In this document: in pieces, positions 1-7,341 of the stretch | Numbering within the stretch: the stretch's first letter is position 1 | Layout: every line of letters begins with the position of its first letter | Position numbers and translations under genes: made by a program | The notes under the pieces: generated by a model | Databases searched by the model: none | Seen by the model: the letters and a program-made list of their open reading frames with translations, nothing else | What the model was told of the DNA's origin: nothing | Assembly (NCBI RefSeq): GCF_002027555.1 | Contig: NZ_MXAP01000061.1 | Span: 1-24,543 of the forward strand | Direction of reading: 5' to 3' | Source: Moraxella equi | GTDB taxonomy: Bacteria > Pseudomonadota > Gammaproteobacteria > Pseudomonadales > Moraxellaceae | DNA: 24,543 nt

Positions 1-23
1 GGTAGTTTTGCAGGGGGTCTCAT
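1..23 (-). CDS. possible start of a further minus-strand gene (partial)
   Basis: An ATG at 23 reading leftward is preceded by a purine-rich GGGAGGGG about ten bases upstream, and could begin a protein MRPPAKLP that runs off the left edge. It lies 34 bases downstream of the membrane-protein gene ending at 58, so it could be the next gene of the same transcript. Only seven or eight codons are visible, no family can be named, and the ATG could be chance. Confidence 0.2.
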
Positions 24-57
24 GCTTTTGGTTTCCCCTCCCCTTTTTTGCCCCAGC

Positions 58-546
58 CTAGCGACACACCAGCCCCACCGCCTTATCGGTATAGTCCAAT
101 TTTTGCCAATTAAGACGGCTAAAATCCCGATTTATCACATAACTTTGCACGCCCTTTTGACAGTCAAATAACACGTCCAATTTTTGGGCAGGTAAGCGTC
201 TTTCAAAAAAATACACCTGAGCTTGTTTGGTTGTCTCATCAAGGCTTACGACATTGGCGGTATCTAGCACCACAAATTGAAAAACTTGGGGCTTAATGTA
301 CGACCACGGACGAAACCACGTTGTCTTTGGCACGCTTGCCACCACCACGCTTCCATCGGGCAATTTGGCACTGGTGTCATTAAACCAAGAATATTCGCTA
401 TACACCTGATAACTCATCATGCCAAGCCCTGCCATGATGGGAATGAACCATTTTGGCATTTTTTTATAAAAAATCTTAATCGGCATGGCAAGCCCTGCAA
501 ATAAAAAGCCTGCAAATATCATTGCCGTAATGTCCCAAAACATCAT
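58..546 (-). CDS. small conserved-looking membrane protein, function unknown
   Basis: The predicted protein has 162 residues. Two hydrophobic segments (about residues 5-25 and 31-48) are followed by a roughly 110-residue soluble domain, probably periplasmic. That domain contains the stretch SVPKTTWFRPWSYIKP (71-86) and two cysteines, C129 and C161, the second one residue from the C-terminus; they could form a disulfide if the domain is outside the membrane. The ORF opens with two ATG codons (546 and 543) behind a good AAGGAA ribosome site. I recognise the general look of an uncharacterised Moraxellaceae protein but no function. It lies downstream of the symporter gene, separated by that gene's terminator, so it is probably transcribed on its own. 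Confidence 0.7.
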   Translation of the reverse strand: MMFWDITAMIFAGFLFAGLAMPIKIFYKKMPKWFIPIMAGLGMMSYQVYSEYSWFNDTSAKLPDGSVVVASVPKTTWFRPWSYIKPQVFQFVVLDTANVVSLDETTKQAQVYFFERRLPAQKLDVLFDCQKGVQSYVINRDFSRLNWQKLDYTDKAVGLVCR

Positions 547-660
547 GTTTTTTTCCTTAAAATATATTTTAAAAAAATAGAGTTACACACAGTGTCTAAA
601 CTCAACATTATCGTATTAAACAACACCCAAATTTTTATCATTATAAATCAAATCCATATA

Positions 661-696
661 AAAAACTGCCTAAAACCGAGATTTTAAGCAGTTTTT
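661..696 (-). terminator. rho-independent terminator of the symporter operon
   Basis: The minus-strand transcript folds AAAAACTGC-U-UAAAA against UUUUA-G-GCAGUUUUU around a six-base loop and ends in a U run. One stem position is a G-U wobble that pairs only on the minus-strand transcript, which fits termination of the leftward symporter gene whose stop is at 709. Confidence 0.8.
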
Positions 697-708
697 GATG
701 AGAGCCGA

Positions 709-2481
709 TTAGTGGTCAACAGCAGCACCCGCTCCTTTTGGATAACGCACGCTTTCAACCAAGTCTTGAATCTCTTGTGATGGCGGTGCGGTCATGTACG
801 ACACAACAAAGGCAACCACAAAGTTAATCAACGCACCAATCGGACCGATACCAAGTGGGTTAATGCCCATAATCCAACCTGATGGATCATCTGGTAGCAT
901 TGCCGTACCTGGGATAAAGAACCAGCCTTTGAATAGGAAAATGTACACGCACGTTACGATAAGACCTGCCAGCATACCTGCCACCGCTCCTTTGCCGTTG
1001 ATGCGTTTTGAGAAAATACCCATCATGAGTGCAGGGAACAAGGAAGAGCCTGCAATACCAAAGGCAAGGGCAACCGTCTGGGCGGCAAACCCAGGGGGAT
1101 TCATGCCAAGCCATGTTGCAATCGCAATGGAGACAATCATCGCAATACGAGCGGCTTTAAGTTCGCCTTTGTCGGTAATGTCTGGTTTTAACACCATCTT
1201 GATAAGGTCGTGCGAGATGGCAGACGAGATGGCAAGCAGTAGACCCGCGGCGGTAGATAGAGCAGCCGCGATACCCCCTGCGGCAATCAGACCGATGACC
1301 CAACCAGGTAGATTGGCAATCTCTGGGTTTGCCAGTACCATGATGTCGTTGTTTACGTCAAGCTCATTGCCTTTTAGACCTTTGGATTCGGCAGCAGCAA
1401 GGAAGGCTTCGTCTTTTGACTTGTCGTTATAGTAGTCAATTTTGCCATCATTATTTTTGTCTTCAAATTTTAATAGACCTGTTTGTTCCCAGTTATTCAT
1501 CCACTCTGGGCGAGCCTTGTACTCAATCGGAGCAGAAGCAGTACCAGCAGGATATACGGTATTAACTAGGTTCATACGAGCCATAGAACCAACCGCAGGG
1601 GCGGTAGTGTATAGCAAGGCAATGAACACCAGCGTCCAACCTGCTGATGAGCGAGCGTCCGAGACTTTATTTACCGTAAAAAAGCGGATAATAACGTGGG
1701 GCAAACCTGCCGTACCAATCATAAGCGACAAAGTCAATAAGAACATATTGAGCTTATCAGGCACATCAGCCGTATAAGCGGCAAAGCCCAAATCAGTAAT
1801 CAGTCCGTCTAGCTTGGCAAGCATGGTTTCACCACCTTCTACCGTGCCAAACATACCAAGAGCAGGAATAGGATTGCCTGTTAGATTAAGAGAGATAAAA
1901 ATCGCAGGAACGATATAAGCAATCATCAAAACGACATACTGAGCCACCTGCGTATAGGTAATGCCTTTCATACCGCCAAGCACCGCATAAAACAGCACGA
2001 CAATGGCAGCGATGATAAGCCCTGTGTTTTTATCCACTTCCAAAAAGCGAGAGAACGCCACGCCTGCTCCTGTCATCTGTCCGATGACATAAGTGGTACA
2101 CGCTAGGATAAGGCAGACCACCGCAATCAAGCGAGCAGGTTTTGAGTAAAAACGGTCGCCGATAAAGTCAGGTACGGTAAATTTACCAAATTTACGCAGA
2201 TAAGGGGCAAGTAGCAAAGCAAGCAAGACAAACCCACCCGTCCAGCCCATCAGATAAGCGGACGCTGCATAACCGCCCATCGCAATCATGCCCGCCATCG
2301 AGATGAATGATGCGGCACTCATCCAGTCGGCTCCTGTCGCCATGCCGTTTACCACAGGGTGGACACCGCCACCTGCGACATAGAACTCTTCGGTTGAGCC
2401 AGCTCTTGCCCACCAAGCAATCCCAAAGTAGAGCAGAAAAGACGCTCCAACAAAAAATAAGTTAATGGCAAATTGGCTCAT
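709..2481 (-). CDS. sodium:solute symporter, VC_2705 subfamily (acetate permease-like)
   Basis: This 590-residue polytopic membrane protein belongs to the SSS family and most resembles ActP-type monocarboxylate/acetate permeases of the VC_2705 subfamily. Typical segments are GGGVHPVVNGMATGADWMS (37-55), GLPHVIIRFFTV (259-270) and ALSTAAGLLLAISSAISHDL (407-426). About thirteen membrane helices can be drawn. A hydrophilic stretch at 315-390 carries an EF-hand-like loop DKNNDGKID (341-349). The ATG at 2481 lies two bases after the stop of the small-subunit gene, and its GGAGGA ribosome site sits inside that gene's 3' end, so the two are probably translationally coupled. The pairing with a DUF4212 protein is diagnostic for this subfamily. 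The substrate cannot be read from the sequence; acetate or another short carboxylate is a guess. Confidence 0.92.
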   Translation of the reverse strand: MSQFAINLFFVGASFLLYFGIAWWARAGSTEEFYVAGGGVHPVVNGMATGADWMSAASFISMAGMIAMGGYAASAYLMGWTGGFVLLALLLAPYLRKFGKFTVPDFIGDRFYSKPARLIAVVCLILACTTYVIGQMTGAGVAFSRFLEVDKNTGLIIAAIVVLFYAVLGGMKGITYTQVAQYVVLMIAYIVPAIFISLNLTGNPIPALGMFGTVEGGETMLAKLDGLITDLGFAAYTADVPDKLNMFLLTLSLMIGTAGLPHVIIRFFTVNKVSDARSSAGWTLVFIALLYTTAPAVGSMARMNLVNTVYPAGTASAPIEYKARPEWMNNWEQTGLLKFEDKNNDGKIDYYNDKSKDEAFLAAAESKGLKGNELDVNNDIMVLANPEIANLPGWVIGLIAAGGIAAALSTAAGLLLAISSAISHDLIKMVLKPDITDKGELKAARIAMIVSIAIATWLGMNPPGFAAQTVALAFGIAGSSLFPALMMGIFSKRINGKGAVAGMLAGLIVTCVYIFLFKGWFFIPGTAMLPDDPSGWIMGINPLGIGPIGALINFVVAFVVSYMTAPPSQEIQDLVESVRYPKGAGAAVDH

Positions 2482-2483
2482 CC

Positions 2484-2792
2484 TTAGTCCTCCTCAACGC
2501 CAAATTGTTTGTCCAATTTATTCATACGCCAAGCGTAGAAAAAAATCAGAGCCACAAAGGTCAAAATCGCTCCTTGCTGACCGAACCACAGCCCCAAATC
2601 CGTACCCATAAATTTAATGCCCATCAAGGCGGGGCGAAGTAAAACGGCAAAACCGAGCGAGACGACCGCCCAAACGACCAAACAGCCGATGATGATACGC
2701 ACGTTGGCACGCCAATAGCCTTGGGCATCTGCTGGGGCATTGGGTGATGGGGTATTTGTCGGGGTGTGAGTGTTATTTGAAGTTTCTGACAT
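2484..2792 (-). CDS. DUF4212 symporter small subunit
   Basis: A 102-residue protein with a Ser/Thr/Pro/Asn-rich N-terminus (1-24), then YWRANVRIIIG leading into membrane helix one (about 31-53), a short loop, and helix two (about 70-88) ending in a charged tail. This is the layout of the DUF4212 partner of VC_2705-type symporters, analogous in position to YjcH beside ActP. I chose the ATG at 2792 because it has a GGAG site eight bases upstream and gives the usual length. An in-frame upstream start at 2876 would add 28 residues with no family counterpart. The role is probably assembly or activity of the large subunit; the exact function is not known to me. Confidence 0.87.
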   Translation of the reverse strand: MSETSNNTHTPTNTPSPNAPADAQGYWRANVRIIIGCLVVWAVVSLGFAVLLRPALMGIKFMGTDLGLWFGQQGAILTFVALIFFYAWRMNKLDKQFGVEED

Positions 2793-2904
2793 TGCTTTCT
2801 CCAAAGTTGGTAAAAAAGCAAAGAAAGCAGATTTTGATGGGTTTTCTCCCTTGAATAATTCATTGCTTCCTTGCAAATTACAGGTGTTTCTTACACCTTG
2901 ATTT

Positions 2905-2932
2905 AGAATAGCACAACTGTGAGCAATTGCAA
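2905..2932 (-). promoter_or_regulatory. predicted sigma-70 promoter of the symporter operon
   Basis: Reading leftward: TTGCAA (2932-2927), a 16-base spacer and TATTCT (2910-2905). Both boxes match consensus at four of six positions. The transcript would start near 2898 and begin with a small AGGTGT/ACACCT hairpin (2882-2898) about 90 bases before the DUF4212 ATG. Confidence 0.4.
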
Positions 2933-2975
2933 TAGTCTATACAAAATTTTTTGTTAATAAAAAGAGTGGTTATCA

Positions 2976-3587
2976 TCAAACCCTGCGATGCCTAAGAGGC
3001 AAATACATCATCGCTACGTTGATGGCATCATTTAGGGCATCATGGCGTGGCAGGTCGGGAATGCCTAGGGTGTTTATCATCGTTGCCATTTTTAGGTCAA
3101 TCTCTGCGTCATAATATTTATGGCGGGTCTCTTGGGCGTGGTAAATCCTTGATATTTCTATTTGTTTTTGGGGTAGGGTTATCCCTGCCATTGGTTTTAA
3201 AAATTTATTGACCATCGCCACGTCATATTCCAAAAAATAACCCACAAGCGGTCGCCCACCGACAAAGTCCAAAAACTGCCGTATTGCCGTTTCGGTGTCC
3301 AAGCCGTCCTTTAAATCTTTGGGGCGTAGTCCGTGTATCGTTACATTGGTGGCACTCATGATGCCTTCGGGTTTAACCAGCACATAAAAAGACTCGTCTG
3401 TCAAAATGCGATTGCCCCGAATCTTAACCGCTCCGATCGAGATGATATGGGCTTCTTTGACGTTAAGGCTTGTGGTCTCACAGTCAAAGCTAACCAGTTC
3501 ATCAGGGTGCGGTTCATATAAGGGCAGATAAGGGGAATTGACAGGTAGGCGGTGCTTTGCCCAAGCGTGTTTTAGGGTGTGGAACAT
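2976..3587 (-). CDS. DnaQ-like 3'-5' exonuclease (DEDDh)
   Basis: The 203-residue protein carries the three exonuclease motifs of the DnaQ/epsilon superfamily: Exo I SFDCETTSL with D35 and E37, Exo II VGYFLEYDVAMVN with D122, and Exo III RHDALNDA with H182 and D187. It is therefore a complete DEDDh nuclease. It has no polymerase-binding tail, and an N-terminal extension of about 30 residues precedes Exo I. From memory, Pseudomonas carries a similar single-domain nuclease near a DUF294/CBS gene and this type of symporter (PA3232-PA3235 region). Here the nuclease is directly upstream of the symporter pair and no DUF294 gene is present. It may act in DNA repair or turnover rather than in the replicase. 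The ATG at 3587 has AAGGAA six bases upstream. Confidence 0.88.
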   Translation of the reverse strand: MFHTLKHAWAKHRLPVNSPYLPLYEPHPDELVSFDCETTSLNVKEAHIISIGAVKIRGNRILTDESFYVLVKPEGIMSATNVTIHGLRPKDLKDGLDTETAIRQFLDFVGGRPLVGYFLEYDVAMVNKFLKPMAGITLPQKQIEISRIYHAQETRHKYYDAEIDLKMATMINTLGIPDLPRHDALNDAINVAMMYLPLRHRRV

Positions 3588-3651
3588 GGATTTTCCTTAT
3601 GATGAATGTCTTCCTTGTTAAATGGTGTCGTAAAATAGCATGTATCAAAAT

Positions 3652-3724
3652 ACAGGGGCTTGCCCTATTCTCAACTTTGTATCAGTGATGGATTTATCAA
3701 GGGCGAATTGCAATTCGCCCCCAC
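3652..3724. repeat. degenerate REPIN-like element between the exonuclease gene and era
   Basis: The left part has ACAGGGGCTTGCCCTA, a short GGGC/GCCC hairpin. The right part is a perfect 20-base palindrome, GGGCGAATTG followed by CAATTCGCCC (3701-3720), then CCCAC. The ends resemble the GTAGGGGC...GCCCCTAC ends of the elements at 4912 and 17219 but are imperfect. It lies downstream of era, where its hairpin may also help end transcription. Confidence 0.6.
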
Positions 3725-3748
3725 ATTGGCAAATTTTAAAAGCCCAAT

Positions 3749-4753
3749 TTAATACCCCAAACTATTTAACGCCCGCTCATCATCGCTCCACCCTTTTTTG
3801 ACTTTGACCCACAAGGTAAGCATGATTTTTTTGTCAAACAGCTTTTCCATGTCTTGACGAGCTTCTATGCCGACTTGTTTAATGCGTGAGCCTTTGTCGC
3901 CGATGACAATGGTTTTTTGCCCTGCCCGCTCCACAAAAATGGTCGCATCAATAAACGTTACCGCACGTCGCCATTTGCCCGTCTCAGGGTCTTTGTGAGC
4001 AGGCTCGTCTTTGAAAGTGTCAATTTGCACGGTCAAATCGTACGGCACTTCATCGCCAGACGCTCGCATGATTTTTTCACGGATAATCTCGCTCGCCAAA
4101 AACCGCTCACTGCGGTCGGTAATCTGCTCGGGGTCAAAAATGGGCGGACGGGTCGGCAAAAAGCCTGTGATTACGTCCATAAGCCTATCTAAGTTATGCC
4201 CACGCAAGGCGGACACAGGCACAATGTCGGCAAAATCAAAACTTTCTTGGTATTCGCCGATGAGTGGCAAAAGTTTGGATTTATCTTTAATGGTGTCAGC
4301 TTTGTTGATGACAAGCACCACAGGCAGATTGGTCGCTGACAATTTTTCAAGGGTCAAAAGGTCGTCTTCTCGCCACTGGACACTGTCCACCACAAACAGC
4401 ACCAAATCCACGTCTGACAAGGCTGACACGGCAGTTTTGTTCATACGCTCGTTGATTGCTTTGACTTCTTTGGTGTGAATGCCGGGGGTATCGACAAACA
4501 CCATCTGGCAGGTGTTGTTGGTCAAAATGCCATGAATGCGATGACGTGTGGTCTGCGGTTTACGGCTGGTAATGGATAATTTTTGCCCAAGCAAATGGTT
4601 CATGAGCGTGGATTTGCCCACGTTGGGGCGACCGACAATCGCCACAAACCCTGCTTTAAAGTCATCAGAAATCACAGGCGTGGGATTGTCATTAAAAAAG
4701 GCGGAAATGGTATTTTCATTATTGGTCTGGTTTTGGTCGTATGTGTCGGTCAT
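3749..4753 (-). CDS. era: GTPase Era
   Basis: Era is a GTP-binding protein that binds 16S rRNA and helps mature the 30S subunit. All G motifs are present in the 334-residue product: G1 GRPNVGKST (41-49), G2 Thr pair near 68-69, G3 DTPG (88-91), G4 NKAD (150-153) and G5 SAL (181-183). They are followed by the C-terminal KH domain with GDKGSRIKQVG. I chose the ATG at 4753 (MTDTYDQ) because AGGAA lies six bases upstream. Longer in-frame starts would translate the intergenic repeat and are rejected. Even so, the N-terminus is about 30 residues longer than E. coli Era and rich in Asn/Asp. It follows rnc, as in many Proteobacteria, but is separated from it by 246 bases holding a repeat and its own promoter. 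recO, the frequent next gene, is not downstream. Confidence 0.96.
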   Translation of the reverse strand: MTDTYDQNQTNNENTISAFFNDNPTPVISDDFKAGFVAIVGRPNVGKSTLMNHLLGQKLSITSRKPQTTRHRIHGILTNNTCQMVFVDTPGIHTKEVKAINERMNKTAVSALSDVDLVLFVVDSVQWREDDLLTLEKLSATNLPVVLVINKADTIKDKSKLLPLIGEYQESFDFADIVPVSALRGHNLDRLMDVITGFLPTRPPIFDPEQITDRSERFLASEIIREKIMRASGDEVPYDLTVQIDTFKDEPAHKDPETGKWRRAVTFIDATIFVERAGQKTIVIGDKGSRIKQVGIEARQDMEKLFDKKIMLTLWVKVKKGWSDDERALNSLGY

Positions 4754-4782
4754 GGTTTTCCTAACTCTCAAAATAAGGGGAA

Positions 4783-4806
4783 TGTTGTCATTATATAACG
4801 ACAACA
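4783..4806. promoter_or_regulatory. 24-nt palindrome over the era -10 box (possible operator)
   Basis: On the minus strand TGTTGTC and GACAACA arms flank an AT core that contains the predicted -10 box TATAAT of era. Only one pair of symmetric positions departs from perfect symmetry. A symmetric site on a -10 box is typical of repressor operators, but no known regulator consensus could be assigned; it could also be a chance hairpin. Confidence 0.4.
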
Positions 4807-4818
4807 CAGGCGGGGCAA
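4790..4818 (-). promoter_or_regulatory. predicted sigma-70 promoter of era
   Basis: Reading leftward: TTGCCC (4818-4813), exactly 17 bases, then a perfect TATAAT (4795-4790). It would start transcription near 4783, about 30 bases before the era ATG. This gives era a promoter independent of lepA-lepB-rnc. Confidence 0.6.
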
Positions 4819-4911
4819 ATGGTATTTGTAAATGTCGGTTGGTTTGGGAATTTAAAATGTGGATGATTAAAAATGGGTGATGATTGGTGTTATTTTTGAG
4901 ATTGTGGATTT

Positions 4912-4976
4912 GTAGGGGCAAATTACATTTGCCCTATATAAAAGCACTGATTTTTGGGCGAATGAATTGCCCCTAC
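4912..4976. repeat. REPIN-like inverted repeat element between rnc and era
   Basis: A 65-base element bounded by GTAGGGGCAA (4912-4921) and its inverse TTGCCCCTAC (4967-4976). Each half is itself a small palindrome: GGGCAAATT...ATTTGCCC on the left, GGGCGAAT...ATTGCCCC on the right. Two inverted REP-like hairpins around a short spacer is the layout of REPIN/BIME elements. Ends and length match the element at 17219-17284. Confidence 0.75.
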
Positions 4977-4999
4977 CTATTCAATTTTTAAAATATGCT

Positions 5000-5743
5000 T
5001 TATAACGCCTTAGGTTTTTCTAATTTATTGAGCTGATTTATCATTCGCTCGGCACATTTTTGCTCGGCAATGCGTCTGCTCTCACCCGTCTCGGTAATGG
5101 GCGTACAGTCCGCCACAGCCACAGTACATTTCACCACAAAGGTTTGATTGGGGGCGTTGCCAATGGTATCCATAAGCGTATAAGTCGGCAGGGGCAGTTT
5201 GTTGCCTTGAAGCCATTCTTGCAGGCGGGACTTGGCGTCTTTTAGCACTTTTTCTTCGCCCATCTCACCAATCAAGGTCTCATACCAGCATTTAACCAAG
5301 CCTTTCACCCGTTCAATGTCGCCACTGTCCAGATAGACAGATGCTAAAATCGCCTCCACCGCATCCGCTAAAATACTGGCACGGTGTCGCCCACCGCCTT
5401 TACGCTCGCCCACGCCCAAAATAAGATGAGATGACAGCTCCAGTTTTTCGGCAATCTGTACAAGGGTCTCTTGGCGTACCAATGTGGCACGCATACGGGT
5501 CAGCTTACCCTCATCATGACGGGGGAAAAAGGTAAACAACGACTCTGCAATCACCGCCCCAAGCAGGGCATCGCCCAAAAACTCCAACCGCTCATAGCTC
5601 ATCTTCGGGTCGTATGAACGGTGTGTTAAGGCACGTCTGAGCAAATTGGGGTCGTTAAAGGTGTAGCCCAATTTTGAGCAAAGGATGGGGTAGCCCTGCT
5701 CAAAGCTGGTAAAGTGTGTCGGCAATAAGTTGTGTTTAGACAT
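5000..5743 (-). CDS. rnc: ribonuclease III
   Basis: RNase III cuts double-stranded RNA in rRNA precursors and some mRNAs. The 247-residue protein has the signature ERLEFLGDAL (51-60) with the metal-binding acidic residues E51, E54 and D58, and the second acidic pair D127 and E130 in ILADAVEAI. A C-terminal double-stranded RNA-binding domain (about 168-238) has the usual SRLQEWLQ start and a GESRRIAEQKCAE helix. The ATG at 5743 is five bases after the DUF4845 stop, with only a weak AAGAG site, so it is probably coupled to the upstream gene. It follows lepA-lepB-DUF4845 in the classical order. Confidence 0.97.
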   Translation of the reverse strand: MSKHNLLPTHFTSFEQGYPILCSKLGYTFNDPNLLRRALTHRSYDPKMSYERLEFLGDALLGAVIAESLFTFFPRHDEGKLTRMRATLVRQETLVQIAEKLELSSHLILGVGERKGGGRHRASILADAVEAILASVYLDSGDIERVKGLVKCWYETLIGEMGEEKVLKDAKSRLQEWLQGNKLPLPTYTLMDTIGNAPNQTFVVKCTVAVADCTPITETGESRRIAEQKCAERMINQLNKLEKPKAL

Positions 5744-5748
5744 GACTC

Positions 5749-6141
5749 TTACTTGGCATCTTCTGCAGTAATGTCTTTTTCAAAGCGATTGACAATAAAG
5801 GTCTGGCCGTAGAAATTACTTTCTACTTCGTATTGGCTTTTGACCGCCAACGCCCCAGGGGTTTTGTTGGTAAAGACAATCATTTCTTCTGGCTTGGTAT
5901 TATAGTTGGCATTGATAGACAACTGCTGAGATAAGCTCTGCATGAACTGACGCTCGTTTTGCTTGGCATCATTGGCTTTTTTAAGCTCGCCTGCCACCAA
6001 TTTGGTGAATTGATAATCACCAATATAAGCAGGAATAATCCCAAGTCCCAGCTTGATGATGATACCTGCCATCGCCAAACCGACAATAATCGTGGTAACG
6101 CTCGCCCCACGTTGGTTCGTTAATGAAGTTAGTTGTTGCAT
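5749..6141 (-). CDS. DUF4845 membrane protein
   Basis: A 130-residue protein with a single N-terminal membrane segment (about 11-33, after QRGASVTT) and a soluble domain that probably faces the periplasm. The N-terminal pattern (a short polar stretch ending in QRG, then a hydrophobic helix) recalls pilin-like or minor-pseudopilin leaders, but no prepilin peptidase site with a conserved glutamate at +5 is obvious. DUF4845 proteins typically sit between lepB and rnc in Gammaproteobacteria, as here, and that context is the main support. Function unknown. An AGGTG site precedes the ATG at 6141. Confidence 0.87.
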   Translation of the reverse strand: MQQLTSLTNQRGASVTTIIVGLAMAGIIIKLGLGIIPAYIGDYQFTKLVAGELKKANDAKQNERQFMQSLSQQLSINANYNTKPEEMIVFTNKTPGALAVKSQYEVESNFYGQTFIVNRFEKDITAEDAK

Positions 6142-6170
6142 ATCGCACCTGTTAAGTTTATACCAAGCGA

Positions 6171-7286
6171 CTAATCAATCGCTCCTGCTCGCCCAAAGCT
6201 GGGCAGATTAAACCCAGGCTCTTTGTGCATCCAAATATAAGTTGCCCTGCCTGCCAAATGACTCTCTGGCACAAAGCCCCAAAACCGCCCATCTTCACTG
6301 CGGTCTCTGTTGTCGCCCATGACGAAATATTGCCCACTTGGCACGGCAATCTGCCATGCTGTACCGCCTGATGTGGCAGTTTGTGGTGAGTTTTTTAATA
6401 AGAATGGAGCAATGGACGCACTATTTAAATCGCCCAAATAACGCACCGTATAGTCGTGCTCACCCAATGTCTCACGGTAATAGTGAGCGTGCTTTTCTTC
6501 TTCCATGCCATATTTGGCACGCTCTTCATCGGACAGGCGATGACTCTCAATCACAGCCGGCATCAGCTTGGCATTGAGCTTATCTGTCATTTGATAATCC
6601 ACGGGTGTTGTATTTACCGCTTGTCCATTGATGGATAGCACGCCATTACTAAATGCCACCGTGTCCCCTGGCAGACCTATCATGCGTTTGATGTAGTAGC
6701 GTTTGGGATTTTCAGGATAGCGAAACACCACCACATCGCCATGCTTGGGATTGCCTGTATTTAAAATCTTAGTGTGCGTAATCGGCAATCTTAGTCCATA
6801 AGATGCTTTATTGACAATGATAAAATCGCCCGTGTATAGGCTTGGCACCATCGAGCTTGATGGGATATTAAAAGGCTCAACCACAAACGAACGCACCAAC
6901 ACGATGATGAGCAAGATGGGCAGGTACTCATACGCCCACTGCACCAATTTTGGCTCAACCACCGGTTCGCCCACGTTCATCCCTGCCTGCTTTTGTGCCT
7001 CAGCTAGAGTGCGTCGGGCTTCATTATAGACAAGCGACTGATGTTTGAGCATCTCTGGCGTATGTTCATTGCTGATGAACTCAGCCGGTGCCTCATCATG
7101 TCCAAAACGCACGAGTGTCGCCTTAAACTCTTTTTCCACTTGCTCCAAATGAGTCTGAGCGTGTAAGATGAGCTTGGTTTGTTTGGCGACCAATTTATGC
7201 TGTTTTAACACAAATTTATCCGCCAAATACGCCACCAGTAGCACCAGCGTAACAGGCACCAAGATTAAATTAATGTCAAATTCCAC
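6171..7286 (-). CDS. lepB: signal peptidase I
   Basis: LepB removes signal peptides from exported proteins at the outer face of the inner membrane. The 371-residue product has the catalytic serine S145 in IPSSSMVPSL and the general-base lysine K200 in YYIKRMIGLPGD, followed by the conserved GDNRDRSEDGRFWG box (324-337). Two membrane helices (about 5-24 and 119-135) flank a roughly 90-residue cytoplasmic loop that is longer than in many homologues. The start is a GTG at 7286, preceded in frame by a stop codon and by an AAAGG ribosome site; the next Met (103) would remove the first helix. It lies 55 bases after lepA and upstream of DUF4845-rnc. Confidence 0.96.
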   Translation of the reverse strand: MEFDINLILVPVTLVLLVAYLADKFVLKQHKLVAKQTKLILHAQTHLEQVEKEFKATLVRFGHDEAPAEFISNEHTPEMLKHQSLVYNEARRTLAEAQKQAGMNVGEPVVEPKLVQWAYEYLPILLIIVLVRSFVVEPFNIPSSSMVPSLYTGDFIIVNKASYGLRLPITHTKILNTGNPKHGDVVVFRYPENPKRYYIKRMIGLPGDTVAFSNGVLSINGQAVNTTPVDYQMTDKLNAKLMPAVIESHRLSDEERAKYGMEEEKHAHYYRETLGEHDYTVRYLGDLNSASIAPFLLKNSPQTATSGGTAWQIAVPSGQYFVMGDNRDRSEDGRFWGFVPESHLAGRATYIWMHKEPGFNLPSFGRAGAID

Positions 7287-7341
7287 AAGCCACCTTTATC
7301 ATAAATATCTGCAAGTTTTATACCAATTTATCAAACCAAAC

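Noticed and set aside
557..572. Perfect AT-only palindrome TTAAAATATATTTTAA before the first gene
   Set aside because: It is made only of A and T in an AT-rich leader, so symmetry by chance is likely and no regulator can be proposed.
794..1432. Long plus-strand open frame of 212 codons opposite the symporter gene
   Set aside because: It is a shadow of the strongly conserved minus-strand symporter, with no ribosome site or recognisable protein features.
4754..4921. In-frame upstream extension of Era to 4921
   Set aside because: It would translate the era promoter and the end of the repeat. The ATG at 4753 has a good ribosome site and fits the family.
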